DNA from: Corallochytrium limacisporum
Lineage: Eukaryota; Opisthokonta
Direction: 5' to 3'
Assembly: GCA_002811645.1 (NCBI GenBank)
Contig: PDIP01000048.1
Location: 1 to 48,459 of the forward strand
DNA: 48,459 nt
The notes beneath the pieces were generated by a model that was not told the origin of the DNA, searched no databases, and worked only from the letters and a program-made list of their open reading frames with translations. A program made the translations under genes and the position numbers. The stretch's first letter is position 1, and each line of letters begins with the position of its first letter. Below, one piece after another: positions 18,961 through 26,660 of this stretch.

Positions 18961-20748
18961 ATGGGTTCAGACATTGTTGTGCTCCATGGAGAGGAGAAGA
19001 AGCCACCACGTCTTCCTCCCTTGCTCCATGAAGGTCCAGACCATGGAGATCATGGTAAGTATTTCGGCTTCATGCACAGGTTGCCAACGTTTAATTTGAT
19101 CCGGATCAATTCTGCTAACACCGTAATTCATTCTCTATTTTCTTACTATGATACAGACCAACCAAAGATCCAAGAAGGAACGCAATTCCAAGCAGATATT
19201 CCTGACACGATAGAAGAAACACGGACAATGTACGGGGCACCCCTGTCCGACCGGGCGATGCCATATTTCCAAGGCGATAGTTTGGTCCGACGCGCAAACC
19301 TTGTGGACTTTGAAGTCTACTTGTCCAAGGCCCAGAGCCGTAACCATTGTATGAGTCTTGAGCAGTGCCTTGCACTTTTGCATGCCAACGATTATGTGGT
19401 GCAGGGCAGTATGCTCGACCTTAATTTCTACAGTCCAATTGTGACGGAATGGACGGAGGCAGAGATGCGTCAATTCGACGAATCTATGAGCCGTTTTGGC
19501 AAGGACTTTAAACGCTATCGACGTCTGTTGCCTAACAAAAACATGCGCCATCTTGTGTGTTTCTACTATAAGTGGAAAAAGACGCGGCGGCGTGACATGC
19601 ACATTGACCAGCTCCTCAACGTCCCGAAAAAGAAAGTCACTCTTGAAGGAGCGGCAACCACAACTCGCCGGAAGGCCACCAAAAAACCACGGAGCACGTC
19701 AGGGTCTAACAAAGGAAGAGGTGGGCCACGCGGCCCATGTCTCAACTGCGGTGTGCGCACATCGCCCATGTGGCGGAAAGGACCGGACAATCATGATTGT
19801 TGTAATGCATGCGCCTTGTACTGGAAGAAGTACGGCTACTTTAAGCCTGGTACTCAGCGACCTCCGCAGCCGCTCGAGGATATTCCGGAGCAGGCGGTAC
19901 TGACTATCACACCCCAACATAGTGCAGGTGTCGGAGAGACAACGGGATCCACTGCGCCTGTGACAGGCGCGGATAAGAAGGATCTAGCAAAGGAGAAGGA
20001 AAGGGAACAGAAGGAGAAGGAAAAAGAAAGAAAGAGACTTGAGGAGGAGGAGCGGAAGCGCAAGGAAGAGGAAGAAGTAACAGTGGACTCGCTGGTTAGT
20101 ACGTTAATCACCGCTGCCCAAGAGAGCATTGATGCGAAGCTGTTAAGTAAAATGCTAAAGTCCGATCTGGAGTCAGCCCAGCCGTCGAAGTCTTCGCCAC
20201 GCAATAATCTGCTGCCCAGACTAGACAACGTCAAACAGGAGGTGATCCACCTCTGCAACGAAATGGAAGGACTAGAGGGTCCAACGGGAGCCGGAGAACG
20301 CTCGAAAGCTGCGAGGTGGCAAGATGTGAAGGCGAAACTGCGGATCATTTGCCAGACAGTCCTAGCGGATCTCTTTGACAGTGTTGTCGTTGACGGCAAT
20401 GACGAAGAGAGTGACGCTATGGATCTAGGCGTCCGCGTAACCCGCAATGGGACACGTCTCATGGAATCATCGGCCGTGACAGAGGACAATCCCTTGGACC
20501 TGGAAAAGAAGCCTGCAGACAACGATCGAATGGCCACAGATGCAACTGCACCTGAGGTACCGGCTGTTAAGGTTGAAGTAACCTCCCCTACGCTTCCTCA
20601 GACTGCACCTGAAGCCATCGGAATGACCACCGCTATGTCCGAGAACCCTGTGGACGCTGTGGCAGCGGTTGCGGCTAGTGCTGTGGCCCAAGATGCAAAA
20701 CCCCCGATTCCGCCGGTTATTATCAAAGACCCCATGGATGCTCAGTAA
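18961..20748 (+). CDS. ELM2-SANT-GATA transcription/chromatin regulator (MTA/RERE-like)
   Basis: The start at 18961 lies in a perfect Kozak context (GCCACCATGG); upstream in-frame codons are non-ATG. One intron (19055-19156) joins GAC-CAA-CCA. The spliced protein is about 561 residues if it stops at 20748, or 567 if a terminal intron (20745-20925) is removed and translation ends at 20947. Domains after splicing: ELM2 at about 36-100 (IQEGTQFQADIP onwards), a SANT domain at about 125-175 (WTEAEMRQFDESMSRFGKDF), and one GATA finger with spacing C-x2-C-x17-C-x2-C (starting CLNCGVRTSPMWRKG). A Lys/Glu coiled coil and a disordered C-terminus follow. ELM2-SANT recruits class I histone deacetylases in animal MTA and RERE proteins, and the GATA finger would bind DNA. 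A nuclear corepressor subunit is the natural inference. The BAH domain of MTA proteins is absent. Confidence 0.9.
   Translation: MGSDIVVLHGEEKKPPRLPPLLHEGPDHGDHGKYFGFMHRLPTFNLIRINSANTVIHSLFSYYDTDQPKIQEGTQFQADIPDTIEETRTMYGAPLSDRAMPYFQGDSLVRRANLVDFEVYLSKAQSRNHCMSLEQCLALLHANDYVVQGSMLDLNFYSPIVTEWTEAEMRQFDESMSRFGKDFKRYRRLLPNKNMRHLVCFYYKWKKTRRRDMHIDQLLNVPKKKVTLEGAATTTRRKATKKPRSTSGSNKGRGGPRGPCLNCGVRTSPMWRKGPDNHDCCNACALYWKKYGYFKPGTQRPPQPLEDIPEQAVLTITPQHSAGVGETTGSTAPVTGADKKDLAKEKEREQKEKEKERKRLEEEERKRKEEEEVTVDSLVSTLITAAQESIDAKLLSKMLKSDLESAQPSKSSPRNNLLPRLDNVKQEVIHLCNEMEGLEGPTGAGERSKAARWQDVKAKLRIICQTVLADLFDSVVVDGNDEESDAMDLGVRVTRNGTRLMESSAVTEDNPLDLEKKPADNDRMATDATAPEVPAVKVEVTSPTLPQTAPEAIGMTTAMSENPVDAVAAVAASAVAQDAKPPIPPVIIKDPMDAQ
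19055..19156 (+). other. Intron 1 of the ELM2-SANT-GATA gene
   Basis: The donor is G|GTAAGTATT and the acceptor TATGATACAG|AC, with a branch-like TGCTAAC near 19111-19117 and a pyrimidine stretch after it. Its length of 102 bases is a multiple of three and it contains no in-frame stop, so an unspliced message would encode 34 extra residues between the N-terminal leader and ELM2. Joining restores a smooth reading into the ELM2 domain. Confidence 0.85.
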
Positions 20749-20925
20749 GTATGAAACTTTCAAGTGTTCGATTGTCTGTTCTCACTTTGCTATTCCTCGG
20801 ATCTGCCGTGAAGCCACAACTGTCCATCAGCAGTCAAGATTACGTGTTGCTTCCGTCAATCTTTTCATCATATTCCAAACACTGTACATCATATTAATAC
20901 ATTTTCTTATACATCATCGCTCTAG
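20745..20925 (+). other. Possible terminal intron of the ELM2-SANT-GATA gene
   Basis: The apparent stop TAA lies inside CAGTAAGTATG, a perfect donor consensus. An acceptor (ATCGCTCTAG|GT at 20924-20925), preceded by a pyrimidine-rich stretch and a branch-like ATTAATA, would join CA to G. Splicing would replace the stop with six codons (CVLAIS) ending at TAA 20945-20947. Both the spliced and unspliced forms give sensible ends, so this stays a hypothesis. Confidence 0.5.
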
Positions 20926-20947
20926 GTGTGTGCTCGCAATATCATAA

Positions 20948-21311
20948 TCGACTGGCGGTGTACAAGGCAAAATCTGGCCCCCGTCACCGAGGGGAGGAAC
21001 GGAGTTCTAGGATTTTTGGCGCGAAATTGTCAGCCCCTGGGGAGGCACCTAAGAACCGCCTCCACGGAGACCAAAACTTGTTGGATTTTGTGATACAATG
21101 CTATGCATGCTAAGCCTGCCCTCTTCATGATATTTCAAACTACAGATCATTAAAACAAACTTTAGCGTGAACAGCGATGTATATTACATGAGCATAAAAG
21201 AATAACGGAATCAAGCAAGTTGAAGGACTGTGACTAAGGAGTAGGAAAGAAGCATGAGCTCAGTGTAGAACCGAATTACATAGCAAGGTTGCAAACGTAT
21301 GGAACATAGCA
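20948..21311 (+). promoter_or_regulatory. CAF-1 p60 upstream region
   Basis: 364 bases between the GATA regulator and the CAF-1 gene on the same strand. It contains a full E2F-type site (listed separately) and otherwise no recognisable element; no clear TATA box is seen. Confidence 0.45.
21015..21026 (+). promoter_or_regulatory. E2F/DP-type binding site upstream of CAF-1 p60
   Basis: TTTGGCGCGAAA matches the E2F consensus TTTSSCGC with the symmetrical half on the other strand. It lies 285 bases before the start of the CAF-1 p60 gene. Chromatin-assembly genes are S-phase E2F targets in animals and plants, so position and function agree. Confidence 0.6.
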
Positions 21312-23222
21312 ATGGCATACGAGGTGAAACAGATCAGATGGCATTCCATGGATCCTCTGTACGCCGTGGACGTCTGTCCAAAGACTCAGCGGGTCGCCAC
21401 TGGGGGTGCGGACCGCAAAGTAAAGATCTGGCGCATTGAACGTGCTCCTGTGGATGAGGCCCAGACGCTGAGCTCGGCAAGGAGATCTGAAGAAGGAGAG
21501 GCAGAATCCAGCACCAAAAAACGTAAACTTGAGGCACTAAAGGAAGTGGAGCGTCAGTCATCGTTCAAAGTTACCTTTCTCGCAAATCTAGAGCAGCACT
21601 CTGGAACCGTGAACGTCGTCCGCTTTAGCCCAAATGGCAAGCTTTTGGCCTCTGCCGCAGACGATCATTTCATCCTCATCTGGGAACTGGTCGATGACAC
21701 CATGGGAAAGAAAGCAACATTTGGAGACAATGGTGAGGAGGAAAAAGGAATAGAGACCTGGAAAAGCATTGGACTGTTGCGAGGGCACACTGGAGATATT
21801 TACGATCTTGCCTGGAGCCAGGACGGCAACTATCTCCTCAGTGGCAGTGTTGACAATAGTGCCATCGTCTGGGATGTCAAGAACCGGAGCATTGTGCACC
21901 ATTTGCGCGAGCACCGACACTTCGTGCAGGGCTGTACCTTTGACCCTCTTGGACGTTACTTTGCGACCATGAGCTGTGATCGCTCCGTGCGCGTTTATCG
22001 CTGTTCTGCCAAACGGGAAAAGCAACGCAAGTACAGCTATCCGTTGGCTGCTGTCGTTAGCCACCAGCGCGTCAAAGACACAAGAGAAGAAGAAGATACC
22101 GTAGAAGGGCAGCCACCGCAGCCCCAACAACCACCGGTGCGCCAGCGGCTCTTTCACGACGAGACACTGCTGTCCTTCTTCAGGCGTCTGACCTTCAGCC
22201 CGGATGCGAGCATGCTCGTGACCCCCGCGGGTCTGCACGAAGCTTCCGAAAACGCTGTGCTACTGTTCAGCAGTGAGGACCTGAACAGCCCGGTGGTCAG
22301 CTTGCGAGGCTTCACGAGCCCTGCAGTTGCTGTTCGCTTCCACCCGGATCTATTCAAATTGAATAACGCTCCGGACGAGGATACTAAGGTAGAAGTTAGT
22401 GAGGAGACAGCGTCAAAGGGAGAAACGGAGACAAGCGAGACGGAAGAAAAACCGACTGAGGTCAACAGGGACGCAAAGATCGAAGAAACCGGGAAGGAAT
22501 CGACCACAACGGAAGAAGGGAACGTAACTATTAACGCAGAAATTGGCAAGGAGAGAACTCTAGATGAACAGGTCGATGATATCCTCCGCAACGGGCCAAA
22601 GCCCTTCAAAACCAGTAAGGATACCCCGGCCAAGAGATCCAAGCCAGCCGTTGATGTCGCCAAGATCCGCCACAGTAATCATTCCACGGACCTGCCTCTG
22701 GATCACCCCTATGCCATGGTATTCGCTGTGGTTACGCTAAACGCAGTTCATGTCTATCGTACGGACCGTGCCAAGCCTATCTTTGTGGCACAGAATCTAC
22801 ACTATGCGTCCTTGACTGATGTCGCCTTCATGGCCGATTCTGACATGATGGTCGTGACCTCAAAGGACGGATTTTGTTCTCTTGTGCATTTTGACGGCAT
22901 ACAGTCTCTGGGAGAGAAACTGCCGCTCGACCAGTACCCATCTGGCATGAAACACTTGCGAGAGGTGGCCGAAGGGGCGTGTGCGTGGCATCTGTCCCCT
23001 GAAGAGTTAGTAACTGCGGCTGCCGCTCCAGAATCTGCAGGAGACAAAGAAAACTATCCCGTCGTGGCGAACACTCTGGAGGTCAAGCGTGTTGCGAAGA
23101 AGGAGACGCCGACTCCTGTGTCACCGGCGACTAAAGGAGTCACCCCTGCGGCTGCGGCCGCGGTCACCCCGACATCAACCAAAACCGCAAGTGCCCTTAC
23201 GCCCATGGATATTGCACAATGA
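21312..23222 (+). CDS. CHAF1B: Chromatin assembly factor 1 subunit B (p60, WD40)
   Basis: A 636-residue WD40 protein equivalent to human CHAF1B and yeast Cac2. CAF-1 deposits newly made H3-H4 on replicated DNA in the nucleus. WD blades are clear: about 96-126 (VNVVRFSPNGKLLAS...LIWEL), 157-190 (LRGHTGDIYDLAWSQDG...IVWDV) and the following HFVQGCTFDPLGRYFATMSCD blade. Diagnostic family segments are present, including FHDETLLSFFRRLTFSPD and later LHYASLTDVAFMADSDMMVVTSKDG. A Glu/Thr-rich acidic insert of about 60 residues (353-410) interrupts the propeller between blades, and the C-terminal 60 residues are Ala/Thr/Pro-rich and look disordered. The start is the first in-frame ATG (GCAATGG). The gene is followed by a convergent phosphatase 118 bases away. 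An E2F-type site upstream suggests S-phase expression. Confidence 0.94.
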   Translation: MAYEVKQIRWHSMDPLYAVDVCPKTQRVATGGADRKVKIWRIERAPVDEAQTLSSARRSEEGEAESSTKKRKLEALKEVERQSSFKVTFLANLEQHSGTVNVVRFSPNGKLLASAADDHFILIWELVDDTMGKKATFGDNGEEEKGIETWKSIGLLRGHTGDIYDLAWSQDGNYLLSGSVDNSAIVWDVKNRSIVHHLREHRHFVQGCTFDPLGRYFATMSCDRSVRVYRCSAKREKQRKYSYPLAAVVSHQRVKDTREEEDTVEGQPPQPQQPPVRQRLFHDETLLSFFRRLTFSPDASMLVTPAGLHEASENAVLLFSSEDLNSPVVSLRGFTSPAVAVRFHPDLFKLNNAPDEDTKVEVSEETASKGETETSETEEKPTEVNRDAKIEETGKESTTTEEGNVTINAEIGKERTLDEQVDDILRNGPKPFKTSKDTPAKRSKPAVDVAKIRHSNHSTDLPLDHPYAMVFAVVTLNAVHVYRTDRAKPIFVAQNLHYASLTDVAFMADSDMMVVTSKDGFCSLVHFDGIQSLGEKLPLDQYPSGMKHLREVAEGACAWHLSPEELVTAAAAPESAGDKENYPVVANTLEVKRVAKKETPTPVSPATKGVTPAAAAAVTPTSTKTASALTPMDIAQ

Positions 23223-23340
23223 GTTTGTAACATTTGTCTTCCTCTACTAAATTAAGGATTACCTAACACCGACGATGACTTCTTACTAGTGATATGAGAT
23301 GGACAGACTGCAATAAGTTTAATGATATCAACGATCTCCT

Positions 23341-24462
23341 TCACAGATCAACCAAAGCCCGACGGAGCTTGTCTCGGCTCGCCTCATCGAATCCTATTGT
23401 GTCCAGGTATGCATTGATACTTCCGTACTTCTCCTTCACTCTTTCCAATAGCTTATGCATAGTCTCCTCCTGGGCGTCAGCGTAATGGTCAGGCAGGTCG
23501 ATGCTGCGGAACTCCTTCAGAGTCCGCTCCCTCCACGGAAGCATACCCTCACGCGTAAGCCCATAGTCGTGAGCGACAACATCCTCAGGCACACCCGCGA
23601 TCAGCAGCGAGAACGCAATGGTAACACCGGTGCGATCCTTACCGTGGGCACAGTTCACGAGGCAGGCGTGGTTCTTGCGCTCGGAAATCATGCGCAGGGC
23701 CCTTACAAGCGCCGGCTGGCAGTGTTCGAGGAAGTAAAAGTACTCGTCGACCAGCGTCCTTTGCGAAATGATATTTCGTCCGACATACTTGTGGGCCTCC
23801 CTGCTCTGCTCGGCGCTGCCACTGAAATAGTTCATAAAGAAATCATAAGTGAAGTGCCAGGCCAGGGCCATTTTGTCCAGCCATGTCATAGGGTTGATCA
23901 CGGTCTTGTTTACGTAGTTCGATCCGATGAACTCGATGTGGTATTTGCGCCGCTTGCGACCCGTCTCTTCAATGTTTGCGCTCGGAGGGTCCTTCAAAAC
24001 CTTCTCTCTGGCTGTGCCTTCAACGTCAAAGACAAGCTCTACCACCTGGAAATGTTCGTCCACGGACTTTGGACCCCTGTGGCCCTTGGCCTCCCATGCC
24101 GACCGGAGGTCGAGGATGGTAATGATTTGGTACTCCTCGAGTAGTTTCTTGATGTCCTCTGGAGTGGCCTCGTCCGGACGGGCAGAACGGAGAAGGGCCT
24201 TGCGCCTGATCTCGGCCTGACTGCCATCGGGAAGAACGACAGGAAGGCCCCCGGCATCGCGAAGGTTCACCATCTGATCCATGGGCAGGATCCGTGACCC
24301 TTGCTTCTCCAGCTTTGCTTTGCCGGTACTTGTGCTCCTTTCTGCTTCTGTCATTTTGTTTACGGCCCTGCTATAGCTGAGTGTGTGGGCGGATAAATAT
24401 TGCGTAGCGTGCTTATTGCTTGCTATGCCTGTTCTCCTTAGTAGACAAAAGGATCTGAACAT
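23341..24462 (-). CDS. Tyrosine-phosphatase-like protein (Y_phosphatase3 family), possible mitochondrial presequence
   Basis: A 373-residue cysteine-based phosphatase of the type known as Y_phosphatase3, found in bacteria, fungi and protists. The family N-terminal motif NLRDAGGLPV and the following RRKALLRSARPDE are present at about residues 66-96. The catalytic loop CAHGKDRTG has the CX5R signature, with Cys271 and Arg277. Substrates could be phosphotyrosine or phosphoinositides; sequence does not decide. The first 36 residues (MFRSFCLLRRTGIASNKH...) are basic, hydroxylated and free of acidic residues, like a mitochondrial targeting sequence. The ATG at 24462 has a weak context, whereas Met37 (24352-24354) has AAA at -3. 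The long product might therefore go to mitochondria and the short one stay in the cytosol. It converges with CAF-1 p60. Confidence 0.88.
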   Translation of the reverse strand: MFRSFCLLRRTGIASNKHATQYLSAHTLSYSRAVNKMTEAERSTSTGKAKLEKQGSRILPMDQMVNLRDAGGLPVVLPDGSQAEIRRKALLRSARPDEATPEDIKKLLEEYQIITILDLRSAWEAKGHRGPKSVDEHFQVVELVFDVEGTAREKVLKDPPSANIEETGRKRRKYHIEFIGSNYVNKTVINPMTWLDKMALAWHFTYDFFMNYFSGSAEQSREAHKYVGRNIISQRTLVDEYFYFLEHCQPALVRALRMISERKNHACLVNCAHGKDRTGVTIAFSLLIAGVPEDVVAHDYGLTREGMLPWRERTLKEFRSIDLPDHYADAQEETMHKLLERVKEKYGSINAYLDTIGFDEASRDKLRRALVDL

Positions 24463-25256
24463 CCGATAAGTCTCGGCCGTTTACGTTTTGGCACCTAATC
24501 CGTAGCCTCGGATCGTTTCTCCAAGTACCGGCCCAAAGAACTAAGCTCACGCGACAAATCGAAATAGGGTAAAATAACAAGATCATTTACATATTTAAAG
24601 GGTGTATTTGGGAACCAGTAGAATAACAATCGTCACCCAATTGCCCGCGGCCTCCAATCATAGATCACGCGGAATTAGCTCCGGTCCTCACTACCGTCTC
24701 CAATCGGGTCCTCCCCGGCCCCCCTCCACGTCAAACCGCCGGCCGGGCTCTATTTGTTCGCTATGGGCCCTCGCAGTCTCCCCGGCATCAAACAAAAGTT
24801 ATTTTCCGTAGAAAGACTATGGCAGCGATCTCTCGCGTAGACAACAGAGGGGCACCCCGGCAGGCCCCTCTCTCACGATGAGGTCGGAGTTGCGCAGTAC
24901 CGAACGTAGCAGAGTGTGTGCATTCCAGGGTTGGCACGGTAGTGAATGTACCGCACACTCGGCAACTCCATAGTATGTATGGAGCCCTTCCGTGCGCCCT
25001 ATGAGATTATCAACCTGCTCACCGATCAGCGGATCTAAGGCTACGGGAGCGTATGACAAGACCATGAACAAACAGTAAGGTAGTGTTTTCCTTTGGAATT
25101 CCTTTCTAAACGCGTATATTATGATGACATTATGCATATGGATGGTATGTTGAAAATGATAGAGCAGTAAAAAAAATTGTGTGTCCACAACGGACATCCA
25201 AAGAGAAGCATGCTCCAGCACGCTCGCTAGGATGCCATGATTGTGCAGCCAAGAAC
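24463..25256. other. Region between H2A 3' end and phosphatase start
   Basis: About 800 bases holding the 3' flank of H2A and the promoter of the phosphatase, both on the minus strand. An 18-base word at 24939-24956 is repeated exactly at 38165-38182. I found no replication-type histone stem-loop and no AATAAA for H2A. Confidence 0.5.
24939..24956 (+). repeat. 18-base dispersed exact repeat, copy 1
   Basis: GTAGTGAATGTACCGCAC occurs here and again at 38165-38182 in the same orientation. The flanks do not match. In a window of this size an 18-base exact pair is unexpected by chance (roughly 0.02 expected), although skewed composition raises that. Confidence 0.6.
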
Positions 25257-25661
25257 TTACTGAGAAGCCTTCTTGCCAGTCTTCTTGGGCAGCAGAACCT
25301 GGTGGATGTTAGGAAGAACACCACCCTGGGCAATGGTGACACCACCCAACAGCTTGTTCAATTCCTCGTCATTACGGATAGCGAGCTGAAGATGACGGGG
25401 AATAATACGAGACTTCTTGTTGTCACGGGCAGCGTTGCCAGCCAACTCGAGAATTTCAGCAGTCAGGTACTCCAGGACAGAAGCGAGGTACACAGGGGCA
25501 CCGGCACCGATGCGCTCAGCGTAGTTGCCCTTGCGGAGGAGACGGTGGACGCGACCAACGGGGAATTGCAGTCCAGCGCGAGAGGAACGGCTCTTGGACT
25601 TGCCGCTCTTTCCGGAGGTCTTTCCGGCCTTACCCTTACCTGCTCCAGCTTTGCCAGCCAT
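25257..25661 (-). CDS. H2A: Histone H2A (core; ends in SQ)
   Basis: A 134-residue core histone H2A with the family hallmarks. These are [20 protein letters not shown] at about 29-48, the acidic-patch region ending [20 protein letters not shown], and [11 protein letters not shown] near the C-terminus. The N-terminal tail is a Gly/Lys/Ala/Ser stretch suited to acetylation. It pairs with H2B in the nucleosome; no H2B gene lies next to it in this window. The C-terminus KKTGKKASQ stops exactly at SQ, one codon before the acidic residue expected in the SQ(E/D)-hydrophobic DNA-damage phosphorylation motif common in protists and fungi. The stop TAA sits inside a 5' splice-site consensus (CAGTAAGT), so a short terminal exon may be missing from this reading. 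A TATA-like element lies about 90 bases upstream. Confidence 0.96.
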   Translation of the reverse strand: MAGKAGAGKGKAGKTSGKSGKSKSRSSRAGLQFPVGRVHRLLRKGNYAERIGAGAPVYLASVLEYLTAEILELAGNAARDNKKSRIIPRHLQLAIRNDEELNKLLGGVTIAQGGVLPNIHQVLLPKKTGKKASQ

Positions 25662-26660
25662 GTTGATTGTTTTGTTAAGTTACTTTTTGAAGTTGAGATC
25701 TGTAGAACTTAGTTGAGGGATCTTCTATGTTAAAAGCTGTGGACTTGCGAGCATATAAATACCCGTACGTGCATTGTGGTACAAACAAAGAGTAGGCAAA
25801 GATGTGCACGTATATGTCTCACTGCAGTTTGCAAAGGAACTGTGGTACAGACGTCGGCAACGCATACGCCTACTACGTAGTTCCAGTACTGCGGCCAAGG
25901 CAAGTTTGCAGTGCCTTGGGGTTCGCGGGTCGTTTTGGTACAATCACTATAGAGTCTGCGCCCAGTCCGGGCCCCGCGTCGGACACAAAAATGTCGCGAT
26001 CCAAACGAAATTTGGGATCGAAAGGGCAAAATATAGTCAATTAGTATCGGTGTACTTTTGATGAGACATTTTTGTCATATAATTAGTATTAATTTTAGAA
26101 AGTACACAACGGTGTTGACATAAAAGAGATAGAGAATACTACGCACATGTATTTTTAGTAAAAATGATTTACAATTATAATATAAATATATGGCGATGTA
26201 AGATTTATTTATTGCAAAGTACACATTTTAAATCAGAACCCTGTTGTTGCTACCCGCGGCGCGTCTCCTTTCCGTAAAAACATTATAGAAATAGGTTTTG
26301 ATTTATTTTTGATTATAAATATAGAATATTGTTACCACTTTTGCATCCGGATGGGTTGTAAATATAGGTTGCTGACCTCGAGGGCGCAAGAGAAACAGCC
26401 AGACGGTCTCATCCAAGGTCATGTCCCCTTCCCTACTGACTCGAGGTTCTCCACCGTGTTTGTTTGCCTGCGCAACAGGCTCCAGTTCAGACGAGCGAGA
26501 GTCATGTCATGGTCCTCCAAAACTACTTCAGCTGTCTAGTTCAAGATAGGCTACATGGCATACAGCTGTGCGTAAAGACAAAGGAGAACGAAGTAGTTCT
26601 TTTCTTAGGGAATTTGTCTTTCGAAGGGTAGAGACCCGAAACGCAAGAGATTAAAACTGT
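25662..26660. promoter_or_regulatory. Divergent intergenic region between H2A and glycyl-tRNA synthetase
   Basis: One kilobase between divergently transcribed H2A and GlyRS. The middle (about 26040-26340) is markedly AT-rich compared with its surroundings. No gene is seen. It must carry both promoters. Confidence 0.45.
25754..25761 (-). promoter_or_regulatory. TATA-like element upstream of H2A
   Basis: TATAAATA on the plus strand (TATTTATA on the coding strand) lies 93 bases before the H2A start codon. Position suits a promoter, but the better match reads on the strand opposite to the gene, so confidence is low. Confidence 0.3.

Noticed and set aside
24470-25256. A terminal H2A exon giving SQE plus hydrophobic residue
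   Set aside because: Acceptors at the TTTAG, CCTAG and GTGAG sites give long or unrelated tails (for example SQKEFQ... or SHERAG...), so none was accepted.
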